Position numbers and translations under genes: made by a program
Assembly (NCBI GenBank): GCA_012034805.1
Contig: JAAUOP010000008.1
Coordinates: 1-64,000 of the forward strand
Origin: Synechococcales cyanobacterium CRU_2_2
GTDB taxonomy: Bacteria; Cyanobacteriota; Cyanobacteriia; PCC-9006; JAAUQQ01
DNA length: 64,000 nucleotides
Direction of reading: 5' to 3'
Part shown: positions 36,317 through 45,561 of the stretch, piece by piece
Position numbering within the stretch: position 1 is the first letter of the stretch
Layout: every line of letters starts with the position of its first letter
The notes under the pieces: model-generated
Told to the model about the DNA's origin: nothing
Databases searched by the model: none
Seen by the model: the letters and a program-made list of their open reading frames with translations, nothing else

Positions 36317-37270
36317 ATGCGTTTAGAGCAGATTCAGGCGTTTTTGGCGATCGCCGAAACCGGCAGCTTCCAGAAGGCTGCTCGTCAATGCGGCGTCACC
36401 CAGTCCACCATCAGCCGCCAAATTCAGTCGCTTGAATCCGTCGCGGGTCTACCACTGTTCCATCGGGGTGCCCAGGCCAAATTGACCGTGGCCGGAGATC
36501 ACCTGATGCCCCGCGCCCGCAAAATCTGGCATGAGTGGCGGCAGGCGACCGAGGATCTCGATCAGCTGCGGTTGGGCCAGCAGCAGGAGTTGTGTGTGGC
36601 GGCGATCGCCTCTCTCTGCGCCAATTCGTTACCGCCGATCCTCGAAAAATTCCGCCAGGACTACCCCCATACCCAGCTGCGGGTAACCTCCCTGGGGAGC
36701 GATCGCGCCCTCAAGGTTCTGCGCGATGGCCTAGTGGACATTGCCATTGTGATGAACAATCCCTTTCTGCTCAACACCGCAGAATTGTTTGTCAAGCCGC
36801 TATACGAAGAATCGATTCAGGTTTTGATGTCTGCCCAGCACCCGCTTGTCCCCCTGCGGGAAATTCCCTGGGCTGAGATTGCCAAGTTTCCCCAGGTCGT
36901 TTTTAAGGATGGTTATGGGATGCAGCGCTTGGTGCAGGAACAATTTCAGCGGCAGGATCTCAATTTGCAAGTGGCAGTGGAGCTGAATACTCTCGATGCG
37001 TTTCGGGGAGTGGTGCGCCAGGGGAAATCGATCGCGCTGTTGCCCCAGACGGCACTGATCGAGGCCCTAGATGACCCCACGCTGGTGGTGCGTCCCTTGG
37101 CCAAACCCCATGTGAGTCGGCAAGTGGTGCTGGTGACAACCCACGATCGCCTACAAATTCCGCCCATCCACCGCTTTTGTGAGATCACCCAGGAACTATT
37201 GATCAAGCCCAATCTACCCGCTGCCCCTGTGTCGAATCTAGGCCCTTTTTATGAGGTTGTTCCGCGATGA
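36317..37270 (+). CDS. LysR family transcriptional regulator (NtcB-like)
   Basis: N-terminal winged helix with MRLEQIQAFLAIAETGSFQKAA and the recognition helix GVTQSTISRQIQSLE, then a periplasmic-binding-protein-like effector domain (ELCVAAIASLCANSLPPIL to the C-terminus). The recognition helix and the RARKIWHEW region resemble NtcB, the nitrite-responsive activator of nitrate assimilation genes in cyanobacteria, and nirA and mobA lie nearby. Paralogues share this pattern, so NtcB identity is an inference. Start: ATG at 36317; a TTG two codons earlier is possible. Its last codons run into the TrpD2-like gene (stop overlaps the ATG region), implying an operon. Confidence 0.88.
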   Translation: MRLEQIQAFLAIAETGSFQKAARQCGVTQSTISRQIQSLESVAGLPLFHRGAQAKLTVAGDHLMPRARKIWHEWRQATEDLDQLRLGQQQELCVAAIASLCANSLPPILEKFRQDYPHTQLRVTSLGSDRALKVLRDGLVDIAIVMNNPFLLNTAELFVKPLYEESIQVLMSAQHPLVPLREIPWAEIAKFPQVVFKDGYGMQRLVQEQFQRQDLNLQVAVELNTLDAFRGVVRQGKSIALLPQTALIEALDDPTLVVRPLAKPHVSRQVVLVTTHDRLQIPPIHRFCEITQELLIKPNLPAAPVSNLGPFYEVVPR

Positions 37271-38355
37271 GCGATGCCTTTCGTCGGTTGCTCAAGCAAG
37301 TGGGCAGCGGAACCCACACGAGTAAATCCCTTAGCCGCGAGGCTGCGGAGGAGGCGATGACGCTGATGCTGCGGCAGGAGGCTACTCCGGCTCAGATTGG
37401 GGGATTTATGATTGCCCACCGGATTCGGCGGCCCACGCCGGAGGAGCTGGCGGGGATGTTGGATGCCTATGATGTGCTGGGGCCTCATGTGGAGGCGATC
37501 GCCCATTCCAAGGTCTATGTGTTTTGCTATCCCTACGACGGGCGATCGCGCACGGCCCCCGTTGCGCCGCTGGTAAGTCTGATTCTGGCCGCAGCGGGGG
37601 TCGCCAGCTTATGCCACGGCGGTCGTCGGATGCCCACCAAGTTTGGGGTGCCGCTGGTGGAGCTCTGGCAGCAGTTGGGTGTTGATTGGACCGCGCTGTC
37701 CTTGACGCAGTTGCAGCGGGTGTTTGAGCAGACCCTGTTGGGACTGGTTTATCTGCCCCATCATTTTCCGCTTGCGGAAGGACTGACGGTCTATCGAGAG
37801 GAACTGGGCAAGCGTCCGCCGATGGCTTCGATGGAACTGATCTGGAATCCCTATCGCGGGGCGGCGACACTGGTGTCGGGGTTTGTACATCCACCAACGG
37901 AGGAGCGCTTGCTCGAAACCTTGCAATGGCGTAGACGTGAGGGACAGGGGGCGACTCGGGTGTTGTTTGTGAAAGGCCTGGAGGGGAGCTGTGATCTGCC
38001 GCGCGATCGCACCTGTATTCTCAGCCGCCATCATTTTGAAGCTGGATCCGAAGGCGAACAGACACACTCCGAGCGCCTCTTGCTCCATCCAGCAGAATTT
38101 GGCCAAGGCGGCCCAGAGATCGCCTACACCACCCAGACCGATTGGCAGAACTGGGCCGAACAAACCCTGGCGGGCGAGCTCAATCCGCTATGGTCTGCGG
38201 TGGTGTGGAATGCGGGCTTTTATCTCTGGCAGGCCAATGTCGCAGACGATCTGGCCATGGGCATCGCCCAGGCCCAAGACCTCTTGGTCAGTGGCGCGGC
38301 CCGGAAAGCCCTCCAGATTCTTCGGCAGACCCTGACGCCCGTCGGAACAGCATGA
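37267..38355 (+). CDS. Anthranilate phosphoribosyltransferase-like protein (TrpD2 type)
   Basis: Nucleoside phosphorylase/TrpD-fold protein. The N-terminal helical domain has SLSREAAEEAMTLMLRQEATPAQIGGFMIAHRIR, as in TrpD. However, the PRPP-binding glycine motif of true TrpD is replaced around YPYDGRSRTAPVAPLVSL and HGGRRMPTKFG, which is typical of the second, non-tryptophan group common in cyanobacteria. Its reaction is unknown, and DNA binding has been proposed for relatives (YbiB). It starts within the last bases of the LysR gene and its stop overlaps the mobA start, so the three genes form a tight operon. Confidence 0.85.
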   Translation: MSDAFRRLLKQVGSGTHTSKSLSREAAEEAMTLMLRQEATPAQIGGFMIAHRIRRPTPEELAGMLDAYDVLGPHVEAIAHSKVYVFCYPYDGRSRTAPVAPLVSLILAAAGVASLCHGGRRMPTKFGVPLVELWQQLGVDWTALSLTQLQRVFEQTLLGLVYLPHHFPLAEGLTVYREELGKRPPMASMELIWNPYRGAATLVSGFVHPPTEERLLETLQWRRREGQGATRVLFVKGLEGSCDLPRDRTCILSRHHFEAGSEGEQTHSERLLLHPAEFGQGGPEIAYTTQTDWQNWAEQTLAGELNPLWSAVVWNAGFYLWQANVADDLAMGIAQAQDLLVSGAARKALQILRQTLTPVGTA

Positions 38356-38981
38356 GGCTCGAAGCCCTAATTTTGGCTGGGGGCAACAGCACCCGCATGG
38401 GTCAGGATAAGGCGCTGTTGAGGCGGTCTCTGTTCCCAGATTCGCAGACGCTGTTGGCGCAGATTTGTCAGGTGGCGATCGCCCAGTGCGATCGCGTCTT
38501 TGTCCTCACCCCCCGCACCGTCCAATATCAATCTCTGTTGCCCCCCGGTTGTGTTTGCTTGCCGGAATCCCGCCCCGCCAGCGCCCCACCACCTGGCCCT
38601 CTCGTGGCCTTTGCCGAGGGTCTGGCCCAGCTGCCCTGCGACTGGGTGTTGCTGTTGGCCTGCGATTTGCCCGCACTGACCGCCCAGACCTTGGGTGAGT
38701 GGCGTGCTCTGCTGCCCCAAGCCCAGCCTGAAACCCTGGCGCTGTTGCCCCGAGGCCCCAAAGGTTGGGAGCCACTGTGCGGATTTTATCGGCGGCGTGC
38801 CCTGATTTCCCTGGAGGAGGCGATCGCCCAGGGCCAGCGTTCCTTTCAAGGTTGGCTCGCCACGGTCGAGGTGGAAGCATTGCCGCTGGAATCCATGGCC
38901 CCCATCCAAAACTGCAACACCCCGGCAGAATGGCAGCGGTTCCAGCACTGGGATGCTCGGGCCTGGGATGCTCGGGCCTGA
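38352..38981 (+). CDS. mobA: Molybdenum cofactor guanylyltransferase MobA
   Basis: MobA attaches GMP to molybdopterin to form the MGD cofactor used by nitrate reductase. Signature nucleotide-binding loop LILAGGNSTRMGQDKALL at the N-terminus, then GPLVAFAEGL, and the metal-binding strand LLLACDLPAL. The C-terminal PIQNCNTPAEWQ (NxNTPE-like) motif is present. Start ATG overlaps the upstream stop as ATGA. The extreme C-terminus carries a 15-bp DNA duplication (38951-38980) that adds a second WDARA pentapeptide. Its place in an operon with an NtcB-like gene near nirA supports a role in nitrate assimilation. Confidence 0.9.
   Translation: MRLEALILAGGNSTRMGQDKALLRRSLFPDSQTLLAQICQVAIAQCDRVFVLTPRTVQYQSLLPPGCVCLPESRPASAPPPGPLVAFAEGLAQLPCDWVLLLACDLPALTAQTLGEWRALLPQAQPETLALLPRGPKGWEPLCGFYRRRALISLEEAIAQGQRSFQGWLATVEVEALPLESMAPIQNCNTPAEWQRFQHWDARAWDARA
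38951..38980. repeat. In-frame 15-bp duplication at the mobA C-terminus
   Basis: GGGATGCTCGGGCCT occurs at 38951-38965 and 38966-38980, encoding WDARA twice just before the stop. Confidence 0.88.
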
Positions 38982-38983
38982 AA

Positions 38984-39862
38984 TTAATCACCCAGGAGAA
39001 TCTCGACGCGATCGCCCACCGACAACCCCAACACCGCCCTCGCACTGCCCTGATTCACCGCAATTTCTAGCCAGCCATGGCTCCCCCACAGCGCCACAGC
39101 TTCCCCTGGCGGAACTGCCCCGTAGGTTTTGCCTGCTGGAATCAGGCTGCTCCCTATCTGCACCCGTCCATGCATCCCCCGAAACAGCGCTCCCCCTCGG
39201 GAGGTGTACCCCAGTGTGGTGATTCCATTGCCAAAGTGATCGAGATGCTGAACCGTCGCCCAAATCCGCTCTGGGATTGGCTCTCGGACTGGCTTTGATC
39301 CTGACTTTGATCCTGGCTTGGGCTTAAAAACCGGTTCAAAAACCGGTTCAAACTCCAGCGCTGGTAGGGTCAATTGCACGAGTTGGTGCGGCGCGATCGC
39401 CTCCCCCAAAGCCTCCAGCGCCACCCCCTGGGCCAAATGCGCCGCCACCGGCGCAAAAATATCCCGTCCCTGGAAGGTAAAACTGGGCGATCGCTCCCGC
39501 CAATAGCTCCGATCACTGAGGTTGACAACCTTTTGGGCCGGATAGCGCTCTAGCACACCGCCAAACAGGCCATTATCCGGCCCCACTAGCCAGCCTTGAG
39601 AACATTGAATAGCGATCGCCCGCCGCTGACTCCCCACCCCCGGATCCACCACTGCCACATGCACTGTCCCTGGCGGGAAATAGGGCACGCTATTGGCCAA
39701 CTGAAACCGCGCTGCCCAGAGATCTTGGGGTGCGATGCTATGGGTCAGATCCACCAGTTTAACCTGGGGCGCAATGCCCCAGATCACGCCCTTCATAACC
39801 CCCACATAGGCGTCTTGCAGTCCAAAGTCCGTGGTCAGGGTCACCAGGGTGTTTGGCTTCAT
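38984..39862 (-). CDS. SAM hydroxide adenosyltransferase (DUF62)
   Basis: Family of S-adenosylmethionine hydrolases that give adenosine and methionine. The N-terminal motif LTTDFGLQDAYVGVMKGVI, then LVDLTHSIAPQD, VHVAVVDPGVGS, the GPDNGLFGGVL loop and GRDIFAPVAAHLA are all family signatures. The C-terminal beta-barrel has HLDHFGNGITTLG. The linker between the two domains (EPVFEPVFKPKPGSKSG) is made of short duplicated peptides, which match local DNA repeats. It converges with mobA, with only 2 bp between the stops. The biological role of the family is unsettled. Confidence 0.88.
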   Translation of the reverse strand: MKPNTLVTLTTDFGLQDAYVGVMKGVIWGIAPQVKLVDLTHSIAPQDLWAARFQLANSVPYFPPGTVHVAVVDPGVGSQRRAIAIQCSQGWLVGPDNGLFGGVLERYPAQKVVNLSDRSYWRERSPSFTFQGRDIFAPVAAHLAQGVALEALGEAIAPHQLVQLTLPALEFEPVFEPVFKPKPGSKSGSKPVREPIPERIWATVQHLDHFGNGITTLGYTSRGGALFRGMHGRVQIGSSLIPAGKTYGAVPPGEAVALWGSHGWLEIAVNQGSARAVLGLSVGDRVEILLGD

Positions 39863-40127
39863 GGGCTGTTGTTCGTTGTTTGTTTGTTTGTTGGCTGTTC
39901 GTTGGTTATTTCGTCGGTTGCTCGTTGGTTGTTCGTTGGTTGCGATTCTACGTTTGTTCTGATTCTACATATTGCGATTTATATTGCGATTTAATGCAAA
40001 ATAATGTTGATTGCAAACGGCAATTTCAACACAGCCCGTTAAGTTTTCTGAGAAGTTCACCGCAATGGGCGGTCCCGAATCCAACACCTTATAAGGTTCA
40101 GACTAGAGTTCAGATTTTATCTCATGC
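39863..40127. other. Low-complexity spacer
   Basis: This 265-bp spacer begins with a G/T-rich run made of repeated GTTCGTTGGTTG-like and TTGTTTGTTTG words (about 39868-39960), then AT-rich sequence with no open frame. It lies directly upstream of the DUF62 gene and so contains that gene's promoter. Confidence 0.6.
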
Positions 40128-40724
40128 TCATTCTTGAGGCCTGAACGAACCCTCCGCTGGGCTGTTCGGCGAGACCTCTGCGCCCAGTGTCGCGATCGCC
40201 CCCGCCAATATCCGAGGCAACCGCCGCATGATCTTGCCTGAAGCGCGATCGATCGCCACCAACGTCACCCGCGCCGTTAGGTGCAGCACCGCGCCATCCG
40301 CACTCCACAGCTCATAGTCCCACACCAGACGAACCCCCCGGTGGGGCTGCATTCGAGCCTTGAGGATGCCCGCACTTCCCATCCGCATGGCCTGTCGGTA
40401 ACGGATTTGCAAATCGACTACTGGTAAATCACAGCCGAGATTCACCAATTCCGAGAACGCAACCCCCGCCTTGGCCAGGGCAATCACTCGCACCTCTTCC
40501 ATCCAGCGGATATAGCTACCGTGCCAAACAATCCCGGCATAGTCCGTATGGTGCGGGTGAACCTGAACCGGGTAATCAAACCAGGGGGAACAGGACAAAT
40601 CGGTCTGAACGGTCGTTGGCAAATCTGTGGCAGGATCTGTCGGAGAATTTGGCAAGAAATTTGGCAAGAAATCTGGCAAGGAATTTGGCAAGGAATCTAT
40701 CTGAGGAGCCTGAGGAGAATGCAT
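40128..40724 (-). CDS. Hotdog-fold acyl-CoA thioesterase
   Basis: 4HBT-type thioesterase: VQVHPHHTDYAGIVWHGSYIR carries the active-site Asp in the usual HxTDxxGxVxxxxYxxW pattern, followed by EEVRVIALAKAGV and a final strand-rich part (LVWDYELWSADG, ARVTLVAID). Cyanobacteria use one such enzyme for 1,4-dihydroxy-2-naphthoyl-CoA in phylloquinone synthesis, but the substrate cannot be set from sequence alone. The N-terminal 35 residues are repeated short units (LPNSLPDFLPNFLPNSP) from a DNA repeat of period about 12; the true start may lie after them. Confidence 0.85.
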   Translation of the reverse strand: MHSPQAPQIDSLPNSLPDFLPNFLPNSPTDPATDLPTTVQTDLSCSPWFDYPVQVHPHHTDYAGIVWHGSYIRWMEEVRVIALAKAGVAFSELVNLGCDLPVVDLQIRYRQAMRMGSAGILKARMQPHRGVRLVWDYELWSADGAVLHLTARVTLVAIDRASGKIMRRLPRILAGAIATLGAEVSPNSPAEGSFRPQE

Positions 40725-40809
40725 CGGATTGCAAAGGGGCGCAAAACAAAGGGCAAAACTTTCTAAGATGGCTTCAATTCACGTTATTGACTCACGGTAG
40801 GACAAAACG

Positions 40810-41648
40810 ATGATCACAAAAATTCTGCTGGCGGACTCGGGTACCGGAAAATCGGAGGAGATGCTGAAGATGTTGCTCAACCTTGAGCCCATCAAAGCCG
40901 CCAGCATCACCATTTTGAACGTAATCCCCTCCCAGAATAATTCAGATGTGCTGGCTCAAAAGCAGTCCGCAAGTGAAACTCTGGTGCAGACAATGGCAGA
41001 ATCCCTCAAGTTACCCCCCAGCCAAGTGTCAACCCTCATTCGGGAGGGTGACCCCAAAATCGTCGTCTGCCAGGTGGCTGATGAGCTTGATGTGGATCTG
41101 GTCATCATGGGCTCCCGAGGCCTGAGTCGGTTGCAGTCGATTTTGAAAAATTCGGTGAGCCAGTATGTCTTTCAGCTTTCTGGCAAGCCGATGCTGCTGG
41201 TCAAGGACGACATTTTTGTCAAACGGGTGAATCGGGTCATGGTGGCCTTCGACGCTCGGCCTCGGCGGCAAAATGCCTGGACTTGGCCATCTACCTGCTA
41301 CGCGATCTGTCCGGCGGCCAATTGATTCTGGCCCACTCGGGTTCTAAGAAGGCCTTCGACTTGGCTGAAGCCGATCCAGTGCTGGCTCCGGCGATCGCCA
41401 AGGCCAAACAAGCGGGCATCGCCTACCGCTGTTTTAGCAGCACCGCCACCAAGCCCGGCCCCGACATCTGCAGCCTCGCTGAAGAATGCAAAGCTGACTT
41501 GTTAATTTTGGGCTCCCCCGATCGCCGTCCGTCAGTGGCCAAGAGTATGCCGGACTTGGATCGCCTCCTGGGCAGTTCCACCTCAGACTATGTTCGGGTC
41601 AACGCAGCCTGCCCGGTGCTGCTCGCTCGGACAGAGGGCGATCGCTAG
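40810..41648 (+). CDS. Tandem universal stress protein (one-base frameshift)
   Basis: Two Usp domains in tandem, about 279 residues. Domain 1 starts MITKILLADSGTGKSEEML and ends with DLVIMGSRGLSRLQSILKNSVSQYVF; the ATP-loop Gly-X9-Gly position reads Asn. Domain 2 starts RVMVAFDGS and ends LLILGSPDRRPS to CPVLLAR. The frame breaks at 41254, where one G appears to be missing; adding it gives VAFDGSASAAKCLDLAIYLL. Usp proteins act in stress and starvation responses, by nucleotide binding. It has no clear operon partner. Confidence 0.85.
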
Positions 41649-41674
41649 TCTAGATACTGACTAGTCTAGATACT
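41645..41674. repeat. Direct repeat after the Usp gene
   Basis: CTAGTCTAGATACT occurs at 41645-41658 and 41661-41674, the first copy overlapping the stop codon of the Usp gene. Confidence 0.8.
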
Positions 41675-41749
41675 TAACAAAGCGCCTGACTAAAGCACCT
41701 GGGTAAAGTGCCTGAGTGTCTCAATGCTTGAGTCCTGGGAGCCAAAACA

Positions 41750-41785
41750 AAATCCAACTGGCCTAGACGCTTACCAGTTGGATTT
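41750..41785. terminator. Hairpin between the Usp gene and psbM
   Basis: AAATCCAACTGG at 41750-41761 pairs perfectly with CCAGTTGGATTT at 41774-41785 around a 12-base loop. It lies between two convergent genes and could stop transcripts from both sides. A second stem (GCAGATCC/GGATCTGC, 41843-41860) sits immediately downstream of psbM. Confidence 0.65.
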
Positions 41786-41877
41786 CGGGAAATCCGGCTT
41801 TGACTCTAGTCTGACCCAAGCCTTAGCTCGCCGATGCGTGTTGCAGATCCCAGGATCTGCGAACACCCGATCCACCC

Positions 41878-41988
41878 TTAGGAACCAGACTGGCGACTCG
41901 CCGTTTGGATATACAAAATGAGCAAAAACACAGTCGGAACCAAAACAAATAGCAAACTCGCAACAAACCCAAGGTCATTAACTTCCAT
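41878..41988 (-). CDS. psbM: Photosystem II reaction centre protein M
   Basis: A 36-residue single-span membrane protein of photosystem [20 protein letters not shown] continues into [18 protein letters not shown]. The MEVN/QVNDLGF start and the FLLILYIQT end are diagnostic of PsbM, which lies at the PSII dimer interface. The hydrophobic helix covers about residues 8-27. AGGCAAGC lies just before the ATG at 41988. It is encoded on the minus strand about 130 bp downstream of the ferredoxin gene, next to the psbB cluster. Confidence 0.96.
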   Translation of the reverse strand: MEVNDLGFVASLLFVLVPTVFLLILYIQTASRQSGS

Positions 41989-42118
41989 GAAAGCTTGCCT
42001 CTAGACAAAATCGTTGAAATTTCCCTCAGACTAACATCCCCCTGAGCCCCTCAGGTGTGAAAAGGGGAATGTTTCAAGTTTGCAACATCTCGCCAAAACA
42101 TCCCAGGGCATCGGCCAT

Positions 42119-42421
42119 CTAGCCACCCGGCTTGGTCTTGATACTGACCGGTCCATTCACTAGGGCCTGACAGGCCAAGCGATAATTTTCGGGCTTGCGC
42201 TTGAGCTTGCGTTCCTCAAAGGCCGTCTTGGGCGACAAATTCTCCAGGCCCTCGGTCACCTCCACCAAGCAGGTGGCACATTGGCCATACCCCCCGCAGT
42301 TCGTGAGCTTTCCCATCAGTTTGTAGATATCAACGCCATTTTCTAGCGCCTTGAACCGGAGGTTGGCGCCGTCTGCGGCCACCACCTGCTTGTCCTCATT
42401 TACAAACTTAATCGTGGGCAT
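42119..42421 (-). CDS. [2Fe-2S] ferredoxin
   Basis: A 100-residue ferredoxin with ligands [10 protein letters not shown] and a distal Cys in YRLACQALV, beginning [15 protein letters not shown]. The spacing C-X5-C-X2-C fits the adrenodoxin/bacterial-like group, not the photosynthetic PetF type. Many cyanobacteria carry this gene divergent from psbB, which supports the assignment; its redox partner is unknown. It may share the roughly 330-bp upstream region with psbB. Confidence 0.92.
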   Translation of the reverse strand: MPTIKFVNEDKQVVAADGANLRFKALENGVDIYKLMGKLTNCGGYGQCATCLVEVTEGLENLSPKTAFEERKLKRKPENYRLACQALVNGPVSIKTKPGG

Positions 42422-42749
42422 CTCACATCCTCAAACTGAACAGACTCAAGCAAAGCAGAAAATCTGCAAACCGCTATGTGGGCTAGGGGCGATCGCCCTC
42501 CCCTGTCTACTCTAGGCCAATGTAACGAAAATTAATAGAACTTCGACCCCCTAGCCCCACCTCTGGAGTGCCAGCGAAATCGCTGAAACCGTCTTGCAAT
42601 CGACCCTCAGACTAGTTACACTCCGTTATACATTTCGACTTTGAGAAATCGTACTCCATAAGTTTCTTTCTCGTTTCTGAGAGGTTTTGCAACCCCAACG
42701 AAATGAGCGAGAGAATTGTAAAAACTCATATCGAGGAGGCGCGTAGTCG
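42422..42749 (+). promoter_or_regulatory. Divergent fdx-psbB upstream region
   Basis: No gene is seen in these 328 bp between the divergent fdx and psbB starts. It should hold both promoters and a long psbB leader. The psbB ribosome-binding site is strong: GAGGAGG at 42733-42739, 10 bases before the ATG. I could not assign -10/-35 boxes with confidence. Confidence 0.6.
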
Positions 42750-44270
42750 ATGGGGCTACCTTGGTACCGTGTACATACGGTCGTCCTCAATGACCCAGGA
42801 CGACTGATCTCCGTGCATCTGATGCACACAGCCCTCGTGGCTGGCTGGGCAGGTTCAATGGCACTCTATGAGTTGGCCATTTTTGACCCCAGTGATCCGG
42901 TTCTAAATCCCATGTGGCGTCAGGGCATGTTTGTATTGCCCTTTATGTCTCGCCTGGGTGTAACTGACTCTTGGAACGGCTGGAGCGTCACTGGCGCAAC
43001 GGGCGTGAATCCAGGCTACTGGAGCTTTGAGGGCGTTGCCGCTGCACATATCGTTTTGTCTGGTCTTCTGTTTCTGGCGGCCATTTGGCACTGGGTTTAT
43101 TGGGATCTAGAGCTCTTTACCGATCCTCGGACCGGTGAGTCTGCCCTCGACTTGCCCAAGATGTTCGGCATTCACCTGCTGCTGTCGGGCCTGCTTTGTT
43201 TTGGGTTTGGCGCATTCCATCTCTCGGGCCTCTGGGGGCCAGGGATGTGGGTTTCCGACCCCTACGGCATTACCGGGCATGTTCAGGCGGTGGCCCCTGC
43301 CTGGGGACCAGAGGGGTTCAACCCGTTTAACCCCGGCGGCATTGTGGCGCACCATATTGCGGCGGGCATCGTCGGCATTATTGCCGGTCTGTTCCACCTG
43401 ACGGTGCGTCCCCCAGAGCGCCTCTACCGCGCCCTGCGTATGGGCAACATTGAGACGGTGCTCTCTAGCAGTATCGCAGCTGTGTTCTTTGCGGCTTTTA
43501 TCGTTGCAGGAACCATGTGGTACGGCAACGCTGCGACGCCGATCGAGCTGTTTGGTCCGACCCGTTATCAGTGGGATCAAGGTTACTTCCAACAGGAGAT
43601 GGTTCGTCGCGTCAACCAAGACGTGGCAGCTGGTTCAACGGTAGAAGCAGCTTGGAACAAGATTCCTGAGCGGTTGGCCTTCTACGACTACGTGGGTAAC
43701 AGTCCGGCAAAGGGCGGTTTGTTCCGAACCGGTGCCATGAACAGTGGCGATGGGATTGCTCAATCTTGGCTGGGCCACCCAGTCTTTACGGACAAGGAAG
43801 GTCGCGAGCTATTTGTTCGCCGCCTGCCGAACTTCTTTGAGAACCTGCCGATCGTGCTAACGGACAAAGACGGCATTGTCCGCGCAGACATCCCGTTCCG
43901 TCGTGCCGAGTCTCGCTATTCGTTTGAGGAAACTGGCGTAACAGCCACCTTCTACGGTGGTGCGCTGAATGGTCAGACCTTGACCGATCCTTCTGCGGTG
44001 AAGCGGGCAGCGCGTCGGGCGCAGTTGGGTGAACCCTTTGAGTTCGACACGGAAACGCTCGAATCCGATGGTGTTTTCCGCACGAGTCCTCGTGGCTGGT
44101 TTACCTTTGGTCATGCTTGCTTTGCACTGTTGTTCTTCTTTGGCCACCTCTGGCATGGCTCTCGGACGTTGTTTCGTGATGTCTTTGCCGGTATTGAGGC
44201 TGATTTGGGCGAACAGATCGAGTTTGGCGCGTTCCAGAAATTGGGCGATGCCACGACTCGTAAGGCTTAG
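42750..44270 (+). CDS. psbB: Photosystem II chlorophyll-binding protein CP47
   Basis: Core antenna of photosystem II in the thylakoid membrane. It begins [19 protein letters not shown], has six membrane helices with chlorophyll-ligand His residues (for example [29 protein letters not shown] and [13 protein letters not shown]), a large lumenal loop between helices 5 and 6 (about residues 255-450), and a final helix with [20 protein letters not shown]. Length, 506 residues, is typical and the frame is intact. psbT and nrdR follow on the same strand. Confidence 0.98.
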   Translation: MGLPWYRVHTVVLNDPGRLISVHLMHTALVAGWAGSMALYELAIFDPSDPVLNPMWRQGMFVLPFMSRLGVTDSWNGWSVTGATGVNPGYWSFEGVAAAHIVLSGLLFLAAIWHWVYWDLELFTDPRTGESALDLPKMFGIHLLLSGLLCFGFGAFHLSGLWGPGMWVSDPYGITGHVQAVAPAWGPEGFNPFNPGGIVAHHIAAGIVGIIAGLFHLTVRPPERLYRALRMGNIETVLSSSIAAVFFAAFIVAGTMWYGNAATPIELFGPTRYQWDQGYFQQEMVRRVNQDVAAGSTVEAAWNKIPERLAFYDYVGNSPAKGGLFRTGAMNSGDGIAQSWLGHPVFTDKEGRELFVRRLPNFFENLPIVLTDKDGIVRADIPFRRAESRYSFEETGVTATFYGGALNGQTLTDPSAVKRAARRAQLGEPFEFDTETLESDGVFRTSPRGWFTFGHACFALLFFFGHLWHGSRTLFRDVFAGIEADLGEQIEFGAFQKLGDATTRKA

Positions 44271-44465
44271 GCTTGCTTTCAAGGTTCACCTTTGGCTGAG
44301 CCACTGAAGATGATGCGAAGATAGGTTCAGAGAGGAAGGAGACCCTTCCTCTCTTTGTTTGAGGTTCGTTTGAGATTTGATTTTTTTTGACTTGTCCACT
44401 GCCCAGGTTTGCACCCATCGGAGCTGCTAAACTTGAGGCAACAGTAGAGCGGGATATTCACTGCT

Positions 44466-44561
44466 ATGGAAAGCGTCATTTACATTCTGGTTGTGACGGG
44501 TGCGTTGGCGACGATCTTTTTTGCGATCGCCTTCCGCGAGCCCCCCAAGATCGGCAAATAG
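44466..44561 (+). CDS. psbT: Photosystem II reaction centre protein T
   Basis: A 31-residue single-helix PSII subunit: MESVIYILVVTGALATIFF continues with AIAFREPPKIGK. The MESVxY start and the FREPPK motif after the helix are diagnostic. PsbT helps stabilise the PSII dimer and acceptor side. It follows psbB by about 195 bp, the conserved cyanobacterial order, and a long hairpin lies about 70 bp after its stop. Confidence 0.97.
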   Translation: MESVIYILVVTGALATIFFAIAFREPPKIGK

Positions 44562-44631
44562 CGAACTGCTTGATAGGGGAGCACCGTGTTTTGTCTCCCG
44601 AAAGCATTTTTTGCCTCGCATTTGCGTCTCA

Positions 44632-44684
44632 TATTCAAACACAAAGCCTCCCAGCTTCGGTTCGGAGGTCTTTGTGTTTGAATA
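44632..44684. terminator. Long hairpin after psbT
   Basis: TATTCAAACACAAAG (44632-44646) and CCTCC (44647-44651) pair with GGAGG (44664-44668) and, after one unpaired T, CTTTGTGTTTGAATA (44670-44684). The 20-bp stem is nearly perfect and lies between psbT and nrdR, so it probably ends the psbBT transcript. Confidence 0.8.
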
Positions 44685-44833
44685 CTTTGACCTATGCTGT
44701 CTGCAGGGCCAGTGGTCAGAATTCAAGCATTTGGATTGAACGATCTAAATATTAAAAATACTAAAACGCCCCAAATACCGAAACGTTGTCCGATACACAG
44801 CTGTGTTTGCCCAGTTGCATTTTTTCGAGGCCT

Positions 44834-45355
44834 ATGCACTGCACCGTCTGCTCTCACACCGATAGCCGGGTTCTAGAATCTCGCTCCGCTGAGTCGGGAC
44901 GCAGTGTGCGCAGACGCCGGGAGTGCCTGAAGTGCGGCCATCGCTTTACCACCTACGAGCGCATTGAATTTGTCCCGATCACGGTGATCAAACGCAACGG
45001 CGATCGCCAATCCTTCGACAGCTCTAAACTCCTCCAAGGGATTGCCCGAGCCTGCGAGAAAACCAGCGTCTCTCCCCAAGAGCAGCAGCGCATCGTCGCC
45101 GATGTAGCCGCTGACATCCAGCAGCGAACCCTGAGGGAAATTGCTAGCACCGGAATCGGAGACTTGGTACTGCAAGAGTTGCGGCCTCTAAGCGAAGTCG
45201 CTTATGTCCGGTTTGCCTCCGTTTATCGCAAATTCCAGGGCATTCGTGACTTTGTTGAAACCCTTGACCAGTTACGCGAGTCCAGACCTGTCCCCGCAGA
45301 AACCACTGCCCCGACTCCCCAGAGCATCACCTCAACCACCGCCGTGGGTTCATGA
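44834..45355 (+). CDS. nrdR: Transcriptional repressor NrdR
   Basis: NrdR represses ribonucleotide reductase genes according to the ATP/dATP level. The N-terminal zinc ribbon starts MHCTVCSH and closes with [13 protein letters not shown], followed by the ATP-cone ([20 protein letters not shown] to [11 protein letters not shown]). The chosen ATG at 44834 places the zinc ribbon at the N-terminus as in the family; the open frame extends 16 codons upstream. The C-terminal 25 residues are Thr/Pro-rich. Position psbB-psbT-nrdR-rpsA is conserved in cyanobacteria. Confidence 0.95.
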   Translation: MHCTVCSHTDSRVLESRSAESGRSVRRRRECLKCGHRFTTYERIEFVPITVIKRNGDRQSFDSSKLLQGIARACEKTSVSPQEQQRIVADVAADIQQRTLREIASTGIGDLVLQELRPLSEVAYVRFASVYRKFQGIRDFVETLDQLRESRPVPAETTAPTPQSITSTTAVGS

Positions 45356-45561
45356 GGCGCTCAATCGACATAAAGATTGGGGATGATACTTTGAGTTTCA
45401 TCCAGTTTTCGTTATGATGGAAAATCTGGAATAAAACTCATCGTGAGGTAGTTCATCTGTGCCGCGAGGCTGGCCGTCGCGCTTGTGCAGAATGTCTAAC
45501 CTCGTTCTCGATGCAAATTTTGTACAGCTTAGACACGGAGACTCCCCAGGAAACCCTTAGC

